From assembly GCA_001890945.1 (NCBI GenBank), contig MLAX01000002.1, positions 744,001 to 808,000 on the forward strand: a DNA stretch of 64,000 bases. Direction: 5' to 3'. The notes below the pieces were generated by a model. That model saw only the letters and a program-made list of their open reading frames with translations, was not told the origin of the DNA and made no database searches. The translations under genes and the position numbers were made by a program. The DNA comes from Alphaproteobacteria bacterium AO1-B. GTDB lineage: Bacteria; Pseudomonadota; Alphaproteobacteria; Rhizobiales; Stappiaceae. Positions 52,759-62,022 of this stretch are shown here, one piece after another; positions within the stretch are counted from its first letter, which is position 1; each line of letters opens with the position of its first letter.

Positions 52759-53398
52759 ATGAGCTCTGGAACCAGCGGTCACCCTCGGCCAGCCAACGCT
52801 CGATTGGCATGATATCTGGCCGTTTGCCGTTTGCATGCACCCAGGAGTCAACGGCATAGACCGTACCGGTTTTCTTTTCGGTGACTGTCGCAGTCGCATG
52901 AGGATAGCGGCCATCAAGAAAAAAACCGCGCGCAACAGGAGAGCTCACACGGTGATGCCTCAGCATCTTGTGTCTTTGGGCAACTAACAAAAGAGACGTT
53001 GTGTTCGTGCTCTCATCAATGCAGTCCATTTGACCGGATACGCCAGCATTCTCGATATCAAAACCACCGATATCGTCTTGAGACCCGACAGTTGAGGCAA
53101 CGCGGCGCTCTTGCCAGACAACCGCCTTTGCAATTGCCTGCCGTTCAGCATCTGGCGACGCACGGCCGGATGTCAGGATCGCACGCAGCCGAGCAAGATC
53201 CCGACGGGAATACTCCACAGGCGTTTTGTAGGCACAACCAAATCCATGACAGATGTAAACCTTGCTGGCTTTGGGCGGGACACCATCATGTGCGCCAAAC
53301 CAGCCGGTCGCCTCGCTGGTCGACTGGCTGGCACACCCAGTGACTATCAACAATGCGGCAACCGCAGTGATTCCGACTGGCGACAGCGGAGAGGTCAT
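52757..53398 (-). CDS. Predicted lipoprotein with Cys/His/Asp motif
   Basis: A 213-residue lipoprotein: signal segment with lipobox IVTGCAS (lipidated Cys22). The mature part contains, in order, GQMDCIDESTNTTSLLLV, then HATATVTEK and VYAVDSWVHANG, a Cys...His...Asp succession of the kind found in papain/transglutaminase-like hydrolases; the family is not known to me, so enzymatic activity is a guess. The tail includes a helical ending RWLAEGDRWFQ. It is convergent with the second small-RNA unit and ends in its T-run. It lies 87 bases downstream of the ClpP-like gene on the same strand and may be co-transcribed with it. Confidence 0.8.
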   Translation of the reverse strand: MTSPLSPVGITAVAALLIVTGCASQSTSEATGWFGAHDGVPPKASKVYICHGFGCAYKTPVEYSRRDLARLRAILTSGRASPDAERQAIAKAVVWQERRVASTVGSQDDIGGFDIENAGVSGQMDCIDESTNTTSLLLVAQRHKMLRHHRVSSPVARGFFLDGRYPHATATVTEKKTGTVYAVDSWVHANGKRPDIMPIERWLAEGDRWFQSS

Positions 53399-53485
53399 CA
53401 GCGTTCCTCGGACGAGAATGATTCACTTGCCGGATACGCTGGCGACTTGATTCATTTGGATGTTGCGGTGATTCTTCTGCAGCAA

Positions 53486-54193
53486 TCAATGCATAAGCAG
53501 CCGAGTGACCAAACCAGCAAATGCGCGCTCGTCAAACAGTGTCTGTCCGGTAAATCCGACCTTGCGGTCATCCTCAATGATTCTTGCGGCTTTGAAGAAC
53601 TCGAAGAATGTCTGATTGGCGGCGGCAAGAAGCTTGTAATAGGTCTGAATGTACCGCTCTGGAACCGGGACTGGCCGCGCAGCGTTCCTTTGGGTGAATC
53701 CATGGAACACCAGCCGACCCTCAGGGGCCATCCAGCGTTCGTCTGCGGCAAGGAACAAGAAGGTGCAGCCTGACATGCAGGTGTCTCCGGCCGACATTTG
53801 TGCGACGACGCGGGTGCCCTGGTTCTGCGCCGATCTTATGATGTCAACCAGACGAAAAGAGGCCGCAGCATCACCGCCTTTGGGAAGATTGAGATGCAGA
53901 TATACTGGCGATTTGCGATCACCGGCCAATGCCAAATCCAGCAGAGCTTCCACCAAATTCCGGTTCAAGGCGCCCGGGCTGTAATCCGCAATCTCGCCGC
54001 TTAGAACAAGATGGTTGGCAAAGCGTTCAATTTCGACAGCCTTTGCTTGTCCAGGCATGAAAAAGAAGACCAACGACGCCATCATCAGCCCAAACCCAAA
54101 CACGGACCATCGTTCCATAGGAATACGGCTGGGTATGGCGTGACACGTTGTCGGTGTATTTGATTCAATTCCGGTTCGAGATGCCTTCCACAT
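53486..54193 (-). CDS. Periplasmic ClpP/crotonase-fold protein (COG3904-like)
   Basis: A 235-residue predicted periplasmic protein. After a signal segment (about 30-52, WSVFGFGLMMASLVFFFMPG) it carries the ClpP-like core: HLVLSGEIADY, VYLHLNLPKGGDAAAS (the first half), AGDTCMSGCTFLFLAADERWMA (with a Ser in the nucleophile position of ClpP-type serine proteases and flanking Cys) and GRLVFHGF holding a histidine. These match COG3904 proteins of unknown substrate. The ATG at 54193 is preceded by a strong GGAGG; an ATG at 54118 lacks one and is less likely. Confidence 0.8.
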   Translation of the reverse strand: MWKASRTGIESNTPTTCHAIPSRIPMERWSVFGFGLMMASLVFFFMPGQAKAVEIERFANHLVLSGEIADYSPGALNRNLVEALLDLALAGDRKSPVYLHLNLPKGGDAAASFRLVDIIRSAQNQGTRVVAQMSAGDTCMSGCTFLFLAADERWMAPEGRLVFHGFTQRNAARPVPVPERYIQTYYKLLAAANQTFFEFFKAARIIEDDRKVGFTGQTLFDERAFAGLVTRLLMH

Positions 54194-54244
54194 AGGGATA
54201 CCTCCGCGCACAGCTGAGGCGCACTTTTTGCGCCTTTTCACCAA

Positions 54245-54574
54245 GCTGTCATTGTTAGCCGGGAGGCTGCAAGCGTTATTGTTGCGTAAATTTTTCCTTT
54301 GCCAGAAAAGTATTTAACGTCTTGTCACACCGCATAAAAGATCAGCCGGCTAGCTATCGAAAATTGCGGTTACCTATCAAGGACCTGCCGACTTCAAGAC
54401 CGCATTCGGCTGTTCAACAGTGTTTGCGAACCACTTTACCCGGACCGTTGCGATGGCTTTGTTTTGCCTGTAATCAGGGCGCAAGAGAGTTGCCTTGCAG
54501 AAGCTGGGAGATCCGAAAATACGAATCGGGCTCGGCAGAACACTCAAAGGCACACAATTCCGAAGGAAATCGCC
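54245..54574. other. Intergenic region upstream of trmFO
   Basis: About 330 bases with no supported gene. The trmFO promoter should be here; TTGCGAACC at about 54424 and TTGCCTG at about 54464 are possible -35 elements but neither is convincing. Confidence 0.35.
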
Positions 54575-55993
54575 ATGCCCCCCATCCATGTGATTGGCGG
54601 CGGCCTTGCCGGGTCTGAAGCTGCCTGGCAAATCGCCCAAGCCGGATTTGACGTTGTGCTGCATGAAATGCGGCCGGTTCGCAAAACAGAAGCCCATCAG
54701 ACGGACGGATTGGCCGAACTTGTGTGTTCCAACTCCTTCCGCTCAGATGATTCTGAACAAAACGCTGTGGGTCTGATCCACCATGAGCTGCGTCAGCTTG
54801 GTTCGCTCATCATGGCCTCTGCCGATGCCAATCAGGTTCCCGCCGGCAGCGCGCTTGCCGTTGATCGGCATGGTTTTTCTGATGCCGTGACCAAAGCGCT
54901 GGAAGAGCATACCCGGATCACGATCTCGCGCGATGAAGTCGCCGGCTTGCCGCCGGAAGACTGGGAAAAAGTCATCATCGCGACAGGCCCGCTCACCTCA
55001 CCGGCAATGTCGGAAGCCGTGCTTGCGAAAAGCGGCGAAGATGCGCTGGCCTTTTTCGATGCCATTGCGCCCATCGTTCACTTCGACTCCATTGATCTCG
55101 ACAAGGCCTGGTTCCAGTCGCGTTACGACAAGGTTGGCCCGGGTGGCACCGGCAAGGACTATCTCAACTGCCCAATGGACAAAGAGCAGTACGAGGCCTT
55201 TATCGACGCCCTGATAGAGGGCGACACGGCCGACTTCAAGGAATGGGAAGAAAACACTCCCTACTTTGACGGGTGCCTGCCAATCGAGGTGATGGCGGCG
55301 CGCGGCCGCGAAACCTTGCGGCACGGGCCGATGAAGCCCATGGGCCTCACCAACGCCCATAACCCGGATGTCAAACCCTATGCGGTCGTCCAGCTGCGTC
55401 AGGACAATGCCCTCGGAACGCTCTACAACATGGTCGGTTTTCAAACGAAGCTGAAGTACGGCGCGCAGGGCGACATCTTCAAAATGATCCCGGGGCTGGA
55501 AAACGCGCAGTTTGCCCGTCTCGGCGGCCTCCATCGCAACACCTTCCTGAACTCACCGAAAGTCCTGGATGGCACCCTGCGTTTGAAGGCGGATCCGCGT
55601 CTGCGTTTTGCCGGACAGATTACAGGCTGTGAAGGCTATGTGGAATCAGCGTCTGTTGGCTGCATGGCCGGACTGTTTGCGGTTATGGAAGCCAAAGGGC
55701 AGGACACCATCACACCGCCGCAAACTACAGCCATGGGCGCGTTGCTCGGCCACATCACCGGCGGTCATATCAGCCGGGATGACGGGGCCGGAAAACCGCG
55801 CTCCTTCCAGCCGATGAATGTCAATTTCGGCCTGTTCCCGCCGGTCGAAGCGCCAACGAAAGACGCTGACGGCAAGCGCATCAAGGGTAAAGAAAAGTCA
55901 AAAGCCAAAAAGTTGGTGATGACGCAGCGGGCCAAGACAGACTTTGCCGCCTGGCAAGCAGAGATCGGCCCCGTCCGCGAAGCAGCTGAATAA
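54575..55993 (+). CDS. trmFO: Methylenetetrahydrofolate-dependent tRNA(U54) methyltransferase TrmFO
   Basis: A 472-residue FAD enzyme that makes 5-methyluridine at position 54 of tRNA using methylenetetrahydrofolate, related to GidA. The N-terminal Rossmann motif is [18 protein letters not shown], followed by [25 protein letters not shown] (unmistakable TrmFO: SNSFRS), [22 protein letters not shown], and the C-terminal [15 protein letters not shown] and [15 protein letters not shown]. Usual length. ATG at 54575 after AAGGAAATCGCC; the upstream open frame has no homology. Confidence 0.97.
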   Translation: MPPIHVIGGGLAGSEAAWQIAQAGFDVVLHEMRPVRKTEAHQTDGLAELVCSNSFRSDDSEQNAVGLIHHELRQLGSLIMASADANQVPAGSALAVDRHGFSDAVTKALEEHTRITISRDEVAGLPPEDWEKVIIATGPLTSPAMSEAVLAKSGEDALAFFDAIAPIVHFDSIDLDKAWFQSRYDKVGPGGTGKDYLNCPMDKEQYEAFIDALIEGDTADFKEWEENTPYFDGCLPIEVMAARGRETLRHGPMKPMGLTNAHNPDVKPYAVVQLRQDNALGTLYNMVGFQTKLKYGAQGDIFKMIPGLENAQFARLGGLHRNTFLNSPKVLDGTLRLKADPRLRFAGQITGCEGYVESASVGCMAGLFAVMEAKGQDTITPPQTTAMGALLGHITGGHISRDDGAGKPRSFQPMNVNFGLFPPVEAPTKDADGKRIKGKEKSKAKKLVMTQRAKTDFAAWQAEIGPVREAAE

Positions 55994-56001
55994 CTGTGTG
56001 G

Positions 56002-56020
56002 GGGGCGCTTCAGGCGCCCC
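56002..56020. terminator. Terminator between trmFO and GrpB genes
   Basis: GGGGCGC pairs with GCGCCCC around TTCAG just after the trmFO stop and overlapping the end of the GrpB gene. Convergent genes on both sides make a shared bidirectional terminator likely, though the T-run is short. Confidence 0.6.
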
Positions 56021-56531
56021 TTCCCGCATACCAGTCCAGAGCCAATTGCTCGGTCCGTTGAACGAAGCGGTCCTTGCCGGATACATAACTGTCCCAGTCT
56101 CCGCCATCGATTTTGGAAAGTTTGCGCTTCAAATTGCCGTATTCATCAGCTGCCTCAGGATGCGCGATCAGGTAATCCCGGAAAGCCAGGTGACGGATCG
56201 CGTGATCCGATCCATTCAAAAACACATGTAGGTGATGGGTCCGGCGCCTATCCGCGTTGAATTTGCGGAAATAGCGTCTTCCTGTAATGCCGTAAGCGCC
56301 CATGGCCTCATAGCCGAGCAACTGCATCGCCGGCTGCGCCTGATCGCAGGCCTCAAGACTTGCCACTTCTGCCATCAGATCAATGATGGGTTTTGCGACC
56401 AATCCCGGTACAGCCGTGCTGCCGATATGATGGATGCTGGTGAGATTGTCTCCGAGGACACGCGAGATCCGAAGTGCCTCGTCCTCAAACTGATCCGCCC
56501 ATTCCGGCGCATGCTCCGTCAGCTCGACCAT
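56010..56531 (-). CDS. GrpB family protein (UPF0157)
   Basis: A 173-residue protein of the GrpB/UPF0157 family, a nucleotidyltransferase-fold group of unknown reaction. The signature IHHIGSTAVPGLVAKPIIDLM (quoted in part) is diagnostic, followed by the RRYFRKFNADRRRTHHLHVFLNG strand pair and HLAFRDYLIAHPEAADEYGNLKR at the end. The start is uncertain: the ATG at 56531 is preferred, a GTG at 56540 also possible. It lies 30 bases downstream of the phytoene-synthase-like gene and may be the end of that operon. Confidence 0.9.
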   Translation of the reverse strand: MVELTEHAPEWADQFEDEALRISRVLGDNLTSIHHIGSTAVPGLVAKPIIDLMAEVASLEACDQAQPAMQLLGYEAMGAYGITGRRYFRKFNADRRRTHHLHVFLNGSDHAIRHLAFRDYLIAHPEAADEYGNLKRKLSKIDGGDWDSYVSGKDRFVQRTEQLALDWYAGRGA

Positions 56532-56561
56532 GTCCCTCACCAAGCTCGCGCGCTTCGGCGC

Positions 56562-57413
56562 CTATAGGCTGGCGACCGATTTGCCGCTTGCGCGCCACAA
56601 GATCCACTGACGGCGCAGCTGTGAGAGTTCCGCAACGTCCTTCAACGGATTGAAGTCGGCAGCTTCCATCTTTTTCAAGAAAGGTTCAACCAACGACAGC
56701 GGGAGGAACGCCGCCCGGCAGGTATCGGCAACATCGCTCGCAGCTTGTTTGACCCGGGACATGTGATGGCGCACATGCGCCCGCATTTCTGAGAGTGCAG
56801 CGGCAAACTCCGGAGTTGCCTCGCCTTTGAATACGGTCTGCAGGTCAACGCCGTGGCGATCCAAAACGTCTTTCGGCAGGTACATTTGTTGGCGGGAAGC
56901 ATGCCAGGGCAACGCACGCATGAGGCCGGTCATGCCGTACGCCACCCCCGCGTGACCCGCCACTGTTGCAGTGCCAGGATCTTCACCATTGTTGAGCACC
57001 CAACACGCCAGCTGGATCAACCCGGACACCGTCTCACCGGTATACCCCTCCAGATCGTTGAGGTTCGGCATCGGATCATTGTAGAGATCGAAGATCCGCG
57101 CTTCCGTCATGGCGATCAGGCCGTTTTTTGGAAGTTTGTAGCGATCGATGGTCTGAGCGAGCGCGGAGGCAACCGGATTAGCGCCAACTGCGCCGTGGGA
57201 TGTGCCCTCCAGAAAATCCCGCCACCACTGCAGCCGAACTTCCCCCGGCAAAGGTTCAGAGACGATTTCCCGGATCCGGGAAATTTCTGCATTGAAGGCA
57301 TAGAGCGCCATCAGGCCCGGGCGATGGTCTTCCGGTGCAAGCAATGCGCTCAGATAGCGGTCCTTGTCGTATTGGCGCACGACATCCGCAGCGTGTTCAA
57401 AGTCCTCGGCCAT
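56562..57413 (-). CDS. Squalene/phytoene synthase family protein (NDUFAF6-like)
   Basis: A 283-residue all-helical protein of the squalene/phytoene synthase family. It shows YDKDRYLSALLAP and FNAEISRIREIVSEPLPGEVRLQWWRDFL at the N-terminus and ARIFDLYNDPMPNL in the middle, where real synthases have the second Asp-rich motif; the first DxxxD is poorly preserved, as in the mitochondrial complex I assembly factor NDUFAF6. Neighbouring DUF498 is the homolog of NDUFAF3, another complex I factor, so a shared role in respiratory complex biogenesis is likely by analogy. It is less likely to be a carotenoid enzyme: no crt genes are nearby. Confidence 0.88.
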   Translation of the reverse strand: MAEDFEHAADVVRQYDKDRYLSALLAPEDHRPGLMALYAFNAEISRIREIVSEPLPGEVRLQWWRDFLEGTSHGAVGANPVASALAQTIDRYKLPKNGLIAMTEARIFDLYNDPMPNLNDLEGYTGETVSGLIQLACWVLNNGEDPGTATVAGHAGVAYGMTGLMRALPWHASRQQMYLPKDVLDRHGVDLQTVFKGEATPEFAAALSEMRAHVRHHMSRVKQAASDVADTCRAAFLPLSLVEPFLKKMEAADFNPLKDVAELSQLRRQWILWRASGKSVASL

Positions 57414-57441
57414 AAGGGCTCATATGGAATTGAGAGGGGGT

Positions 57442-57828
57442 TTAGTCCACTGCCAAAAGAGCAGCAGCAACAGCGCGTCCTTCGGACAGGAGAACATTGA
57501 ATGTTCGAACGGCTGCGCCGGTCGACATCGGATCGGCGAGAATACCGGCTTCGCGGAACGCGGCCTTGAGATCCGCAGTGAGCGGCATCAGATCAGGTCC
57601 GGTCCCGACCAGCAGAACCTCGATGTCGGGCTGTTCTTCGAAGACCCGCTCGAAAGCCTCGAGGCTGAACTCAGACGGCGTTGTCAGGTTCCAGCCGTAG
57701 ATCCCACTGGGCACGCACAAGAGAGAGCCGCGATGCGACATTTCCGCAAACCGGAACCCGCCGCCGCCATAAGCGTCCAGCGGGGCCCGGCCCGGAAAAT
57801 GGGCATCGCGGATTTCGAGACCCTTCAC
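57442..57828 (-). CDS. Mth938-like (DUF498) protein, NDUFAF3-related
   Basis: A 128-residue small protein with the Mth938 fold. It shows IRDAHFPGRAPLDAYGGGGFRF, then GSLLCVPSGIYGW and EVLLVGTGPDLMPL, the conserved middle, and the MSTGAAVRTFNVLLSEGRAVAAALL end. Mitochondrial NDUFAF3 belongs to this family and helps assemble complex I together with NDUFAF6. The gene begins two bases after the secF stop, so it is part of the yajC-secD-secF-DUF498-phytoene-synthase-like operon. Confidence 0.93.
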   Translation of the reverse strand: MKGLEIRDAHFPGRAPLDAYGGGGFRFAEMSHRGSLLCVPSGIYGWNLTTPSEFSLEAFERVFEEQPDIEVLLVGTGPDLMPLTADLKAAFREAGILADPMSTGAAVRTFNVLLSEGRAVAAALLAVD

Positions 57829-57830
57829 GA

Positions 57831-58781
57831 TCAGGCTGTCGCCTCCGTGCCTTCACCTTTCCCGCCATCGTCGTCCTTGGACGACAGGGCGTCCGGACGC
57901 AGGTTCAACAGGATCAGGAACGGCGCGGCCAGGAAGATCGACGAATAGGTACCGATCACAATGCCGAAGATCATCGCCAACGTAAACGACTGGATCACTT
58001 CCCCGCCGAAGATGTAGAGCGCGAGAAGCGCCAACAATGTCGTGACAGAGGTCATAGTCGTCCGCGACAAAGTCTCGTTGATCGACTGGTCGAGGATCTC
58101 GGTCAGCGGGCGTTTCTTGTATTTGCGCAAGTTCTCCCGGATCCGGTCGTAGACCACCACGGTATCGTTGAGCGAGTAACCGATGATCGTCAAGACCGCT
58201 GCAATACTCGAAAGCGAGAAGTCGAGCTGCAGCAGCACAAACAAGCCGATGGTGACCACAACGTCGTTGGCAGTTGTCAGGATCGCGCCGACGGCAAAGT
58301 GCCACTCGAAGCGGAACCAGATGTAGAACATGATCGCCAGAAGGGACGCTGCCACCGCAATCGCCCCGGCTCGCGCCAGTTCACTAGACACCCGCGGTCC
58401 GACCACTTCCACCCGGCGGAAGTCGACATTGTCATCTGCAAAGATCGTGCGCACTTTTGAAACAACGGCCTGCTGCGCCAGTTCGCCGCCTGGCTGTTCT
58501 TCGATCCGGATCAGGATGTCATCCGGCGCACCGAATTCCTGCACCTGAACATCACCCAGCTGCAAGCTGGACAACTCAGACCGGATAAAGCCGATATCGG
58601 CAGGACCATCGGTCTTGATCTCGATGATCGTACCGCCCTTGAAGTCAATGCCGTAGTTCATGCCGACAGTGAAGAAACCGGCAAGCGATGCAACGACAAG
58701 GACGATGGACAGCGGAAAACTGATCTTCCGCAGCCACATGAATTTGAATTTCGTGTTGTCCGGAACGAGTCTCAGCAACAT
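57831..58781 (-). CDS. secF: Protein-export membrane protein SecF
   Basis: The 316-residue SecF subunit of the SecDF complex, which uses the proton gradient to help pull secreted proteins through SecYEG. Six transmembrane segments with a large periplasmic loop after the first (about 35-130); signature FTVGMNYGIDFKGGT, the conserved ASLLAIMFYIWFRFEW and VVYDRIRENL, and GIVIGTYSSIFLAAPFL. C-terminal tail is acidic. It lies 17 bases after secD. Confidence 0.97.
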   Translation of the reverse strand: MLLRLVPDNTKFKFMWLRKISFPLSIVLVVASLAGFFTVGMNYGIDFKGGTIIEIKTDGPADIGFIRSELSSLQLGDVQVQEFGAPDDILIRIEEQPGGELAQQAVVSKVRTIFADDNVDFRRVEVVGPRVSSELARAGAIAVAASLLAIMFYIWFRFEWHFAVGAILTTANDVVVTIGLFVLLQLDFSLSSIAAVLTIIGYSLNDTVVVYDRIRENLRKYKKRPLTEILDQSINETLSRTTMTSVTTLLALLALYIFGGEVIQSFTLAMIFGIVIGTYSSIFLAAPFLILLNLRPDALSSKDDDGGKGEGTEATA

Positions 58782-58798
58782 TTTTGTTTACTCCCGGA

Positions 58799-60409
58799 TC
58801 AAATCGGCAAGACGGACGGACGGCGGTAGCGGACCCAGAGGGCCACCATCAACCGGCTGAACGTGAAGGCGGAGAAGACCGTGGTGAAAATCCCGATCGC
58901 CAGGGTCACCGCGAAACCGCGCACCGGCCCAGAGCCAAGCTGGAACAGGATGACAGCTGCGATCAGAGTCGTGATGTTGGCGTCCAAAATGGTTCCAAGC
59001 GCCCGCTTGTAACCGGCGTCGATTGCCGTAATGGCCGACCGCCCTGCCCTGGCTTCTTCGCGAATGCGCTCAAAGATCAGCACGTTGGCATCGACCGCCA
59101 TACCGATCGTCAACACGATACCCGCAATCCCCGGCAACGTAAGCGTTGCTTGCAGGAACGTGAGCGCGCCGAAAATTAGGAACATATTCCCAACAAGCGC
59201 AACATCCGCAATTACCCCGAAGCGGCCGTAGGCAAGGATCATGAAGATGATCACAAGCGCGCCGGCGATGATCGAAGCCATTTTACCAGCTTCAATTGAA
59301 TCTGCGCCAAGGCCCGGACCGATCGACCGTTCTTCGATCACGGTCAGTTTTGCCGGAAGCGCACCTGCGCGCAGCAGCACCGCAAGGTCGTTTGCGCCTT
59401 CAACGGTGAAGTTTCCGGAAATCTGACCGGAACCGCCTGTGATCGGCTCGCGGATGACCGGTGCGGAAATGACTTCCTCGTCGAGCACGATGGCAAACGG
59501 ACGACCGACATTTTGCTGGGTCACGGTTGCGAATTTCCGGGCACCGGAGGTGTTGAAGCGGAAGTTCACGACCGGCTCATTGGACCGCTGATCAAAGCTG
59601 ACCTGCGCATCCACGAGATCTTCACCAGCAAGAAGCGGCGTTTCTTCCAGAAGGTACGGAAGTGGCGGATCGTCAACCGACATCATGACCACGGTTCCAA
59701 CCGGCGGGCGGCTCTGCATGGCCTGATCGCCGGTCATGGATGTATCGACCATGTGGAACGTCAGCTGGGCCGTCTGACCGACGAGATCCTTGAGGCGCTC
59801 CGGATCGTCTTCACCCGGTGCTTCGACAAGAATACGGTCCGTCCCCTGACGCTGGATGTTCGGCTCGGTCGTGCCGAGTTCGTCAACACGGCGGCGGATA
59901 ACCTCGATCGACTGTTGAACGATGTTCGTCATCCGGTCGGCAAGGCCTTGCTCTGAATACGTAAAGCGCACCAGACCGTCGTCGCTGACAGACAACTCAA
60001 ACTCATCCACCTGCTGGCCGCTGAAAACGTTGGACACAAGCGGATTGACCAGCGGTTCCAATCGTTCCTCGGCTTCAGCCAGGCGGGTCAGGTCGCGAAT
60101 CCGAACCTGCGCGGCATCGCCCTGAACACCTAGGCCGGTGTACCCGATGCGCGGGTTTTCACGGAGCGCCGCACGGATATCGCCGACAAGCGCCTTCATG
60201 CGCTTTTCGATGTAGTCCTGCTGATCGATTTCATAGAGCAGATAAGCACCGCCCTGGAGATCGAGACCCAGAACCATCTGGTTCTTCGGCAGGAAATCCG
60301 GCCAGCTTTCGAGAGTTTTTGCAGAAAAGAAATTCGGCAGAGTCGTCACGATGCCAGCGGCAACGACGAGGACGATCAGCGCAATTTTCCAGCGTGCGAA
60401 ATAGAGCAT
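58799..60409 (-). CDS. secD: Protein translocase subunit SecD
   Basis: The 536-residue SecD subunit. Six transmembrane helices, large periplasmic P1 domain between the first two. Characteristic stretches: MVLGLDLQGGAYLLYEID, RVDELGTTEPNIQRQGTDRILVEAPGEDD, LLRAGALPAKLTVIEERSIGPGLGADSI and MAVDANVLIFERIREE, GFAVTLAIGIFTTVFSAF. Usual length. Partner of SecF just downstream, preceded by yajC. Confidence 0.98.
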   Translation of the reverse strand: MLYFARWKIALIVLVVAAGIVTTLPNFFSAKTLESWPDFLPKNQMVLGLDLQGGAYLLYEIDQQDYIEKRMKALVGDIRAALRENPRIGYTGLGVQGDAAQVRIRDLTRLAEAEERLEPLVNPLVSNVFSGQQVDEFELSVSDDGLVRFTYSEQGLADRMTNIVQQSIEVIRRRVDELGTTEPNIQRQGTDRILVEAPGEDDPERLKDLVGQTAQLTFHMVDTSMTGDQAMQSRPPVGTVVMMSVDDPPLPYLLEETPLLAGEDLVDAQVSFDQRSNEPVVNFRFNTSGARKFATVTQQNVGRPFAIVLDEEVISAPVIREPITGGSGQISGNFTVEGANDLAVLLRAGALPAKLTVIEERSIGPGLGADSIEAGKMASIIAGALVIIFMILAYGRFGVIADVALVGNMFLIFGALTFLQATLTLPGIAGIVLTIGMAVDANVLIFERIREEARAGRSAITAIDAGYKRALGTILDANITTLIAAVILFQLGSGPVRGFAVTLAIGIFTTVFSAFTFSRLMVALWVRYRRPSVLPI

Positions 60410-60479
60410 GGTCTAGCCTTAAAAGCGGACGGGCCGAAACACCTTCGGCCCATCAATACTGGTCTTGGCAGTGTTAGGC

Positions 60480-60812
60480 TTAAGCGCCTTCTTTAACCGG
60501 TTCGGTCTTGGAACGGACTTCCTGAACCATGGAGCGGACGACGCGGACCTTCACGCCTTCTGACAGCTCCACCTGGATTTCCCCATCATCAACGACCTTG
60601 GAGACTTTGCCGATCAAACCGCCGGTTGTCACGACTGTGTCACCGCGGCGCAGGTTGGATACCATTTCCTGATGCTGCTTCATGCGCTGGCGCTGCGGAC
60701 GGATGATCAGGAAGTACATGATCGCAAAGATTGCCACGAACGGCAGCATGGACATAAGAAAATCAGGTCCGGCGGCTCCGGCACCTTGCGCGTAGGCTGG
60801 GGTGATCAACAT
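60480..60812 (-). CDS. yajC: Preprotein translocase accessory protein YajC
   Basis: A 110-residue YajC with one N-terminal membrane helix (about 16-40; MLPFVAIFAIMYFLIIRPQRQRMKQHQEMVSNL is the diagnostic region, quoted in part as IIRPQRQRMK) and a cytoplasmic tail (GDTVVTTGGLIGKVSKVVDDGEIQVEL). It associates with SecDF. It is the first gene of the operon that continues with secD, secF, DUF498 and the phytoene-synthase-like gene, with a 70-base gap to secD. Confidence 0.96.
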   Translation of the reverse strand: MLITPAYAQGAGAAGPDFLMSMLPFVAIFAIMYFLIIRPQRQRMKQHQEMVSNLRRGDTVVTTGGLIGKVSKVVDDGEIQVELSEGVKVRVVRSMVQEVRSKTEPVKEGA

Positions 60813-61053
60813 TCAACTCTCCTAAGGGGCGCTTTTTCTTTGCCGCAGGCAGTCTTCCGGCCCTCGGCAAAACGCTCAATTCTGGTGGCGCGGACTATAA
60901 CGTTGGCGCGCTTCTTTTCAAGCATAACCGGCAAATAGCTGCGTACCGGAATGGGAATAAGTGCCATTTGCGCTCCCTGCCCGTCATGATACTGCTCCGC
61001 CGCATGGTTTCCGGCCCCCACGTGGGCCTTTTTTGTAAGGGTTGCAAGACATC

Positions 61054-61926
61054 ATGAGCGCGCCGAGTAACATTGCCGCATTGAATGAAAAGCTCGATTC
61101 CCTGATCGACCTGATTTCCCGGGCTGTCCCGGCCGCGCCAGCTCCGGCCGATTTCACAGCAGCCGATGCCTTTGTCTGGTCGCCCAATCCCGGCGAACTG
61201 ATACCGGTCGCCAAGGTCAACCGGGTGGATATCGCCTTGCTTTGCGCGGTTTCACATGTTCGCGATCTTCTGCTCGACAACACCCGCCGCTTTGCCAAAG
61301 GCCTGCCGGCTAACAATGCGTTGCTGTGGGGCGCACGCGGCATGGGGAAATCGTCTCTAGTGAAAGCAGCCCAAGCGGCCGTGAACACAGAACTTGGCTC
61401 CAGCACGCTCAAACTGATCGAAATTCACCGTGAAGACATCGAATCGCTCCCTAAGCTGATGGCCCAGATCCGGCTGGCGCCTTACCGCTTCATCGTTTTC
61501 TGCGATGATCTCAGCTTTGACCATGACGACACGTCCTACAAATCGCTGAAAGCGGTCCTTGAAGGCGGTATTGAAGGACGGCCTGAGAACGTCCTCTTTT
61601 ATACCACCTCGAACCGCCGGCATCTCCTGCCGCGCGACATGATGGAAAACGAACGGTCGACCGCCATCAATCCGTCCGAGGCGGTAGAGGAAAAGGTATC
61701 GCTCTCCGACCGTTTCGGCATGTGGCTTGGCTTCCACAAATGCAGCCAGGACGATTACCTGGATATGGTCCGCGGCTATGCAGACCACTACGGCCTTGAT
61801 GTCATTGAAGAGACCCTGCGCGCAGAAGCGTTGGAATGGTCCACAACCCGCGGCAGCCGCTCCGGCCGCGTTGCGTACCAGTTCATCCAGGATCTCGCCG
61901 GCCGTCTAGGAAAGTCATTGGATTAA
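61054..61926 (+). CDS. DUF815 family ATP-binding protein
   Basis: A 290-residue P-loop ATPase of the DUF815 family, widely conserved but of unknown role. The Walker A motif is GARGMGKSS (in LLWGARGMGKSSLVKAA), Walker B lies in FIVFCDDLSF, and a sensor-like arginine stretch is FYTTSNRRHLLPRDMM, followed by VSLSDRFGMWLGFHKCSQDDYLDMV. The start is the ATG at 61054 rather than an upstream TTG. It is divergent from the yajC operon and is followed by the convergent flagellar gene block. Confidence 0.93.
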   Translation: MSAPSNIAALNEKLDSLIDLISRAVPAAPAPADFTAADAFVWSPNPGELIPVAKVNRVDIALLCAVSHVRDLLLDNTRRFAKGLPANNALLWGARGMGKSSLVKAAQAAVNTELGSSTLKLIEIHREDIESLPKLMAQIRLAPYRFIVFCDDLSFDHDDTSYKSLKAVLEGGIEGRPENVLFYTTSNRRHLLPRDMMENERSTAINPSEAVEEKVSLSDRFGMWLGFHKCSQDDYLDMVRGYADHYGLDVIEETLRAEALEWSTTRGSRSGRVAYQFIQDLAGRLGKSLD

Positions 61927-62022
61927 GAACAAAAAAAACCGGCGGCTGTTCGCAAACAAGCACCGGTGAGACTGCCAGGGAGGCGGCATAGAGGTTGGGG
62001 CGGTAAGCCGGACGCTCAGCTG

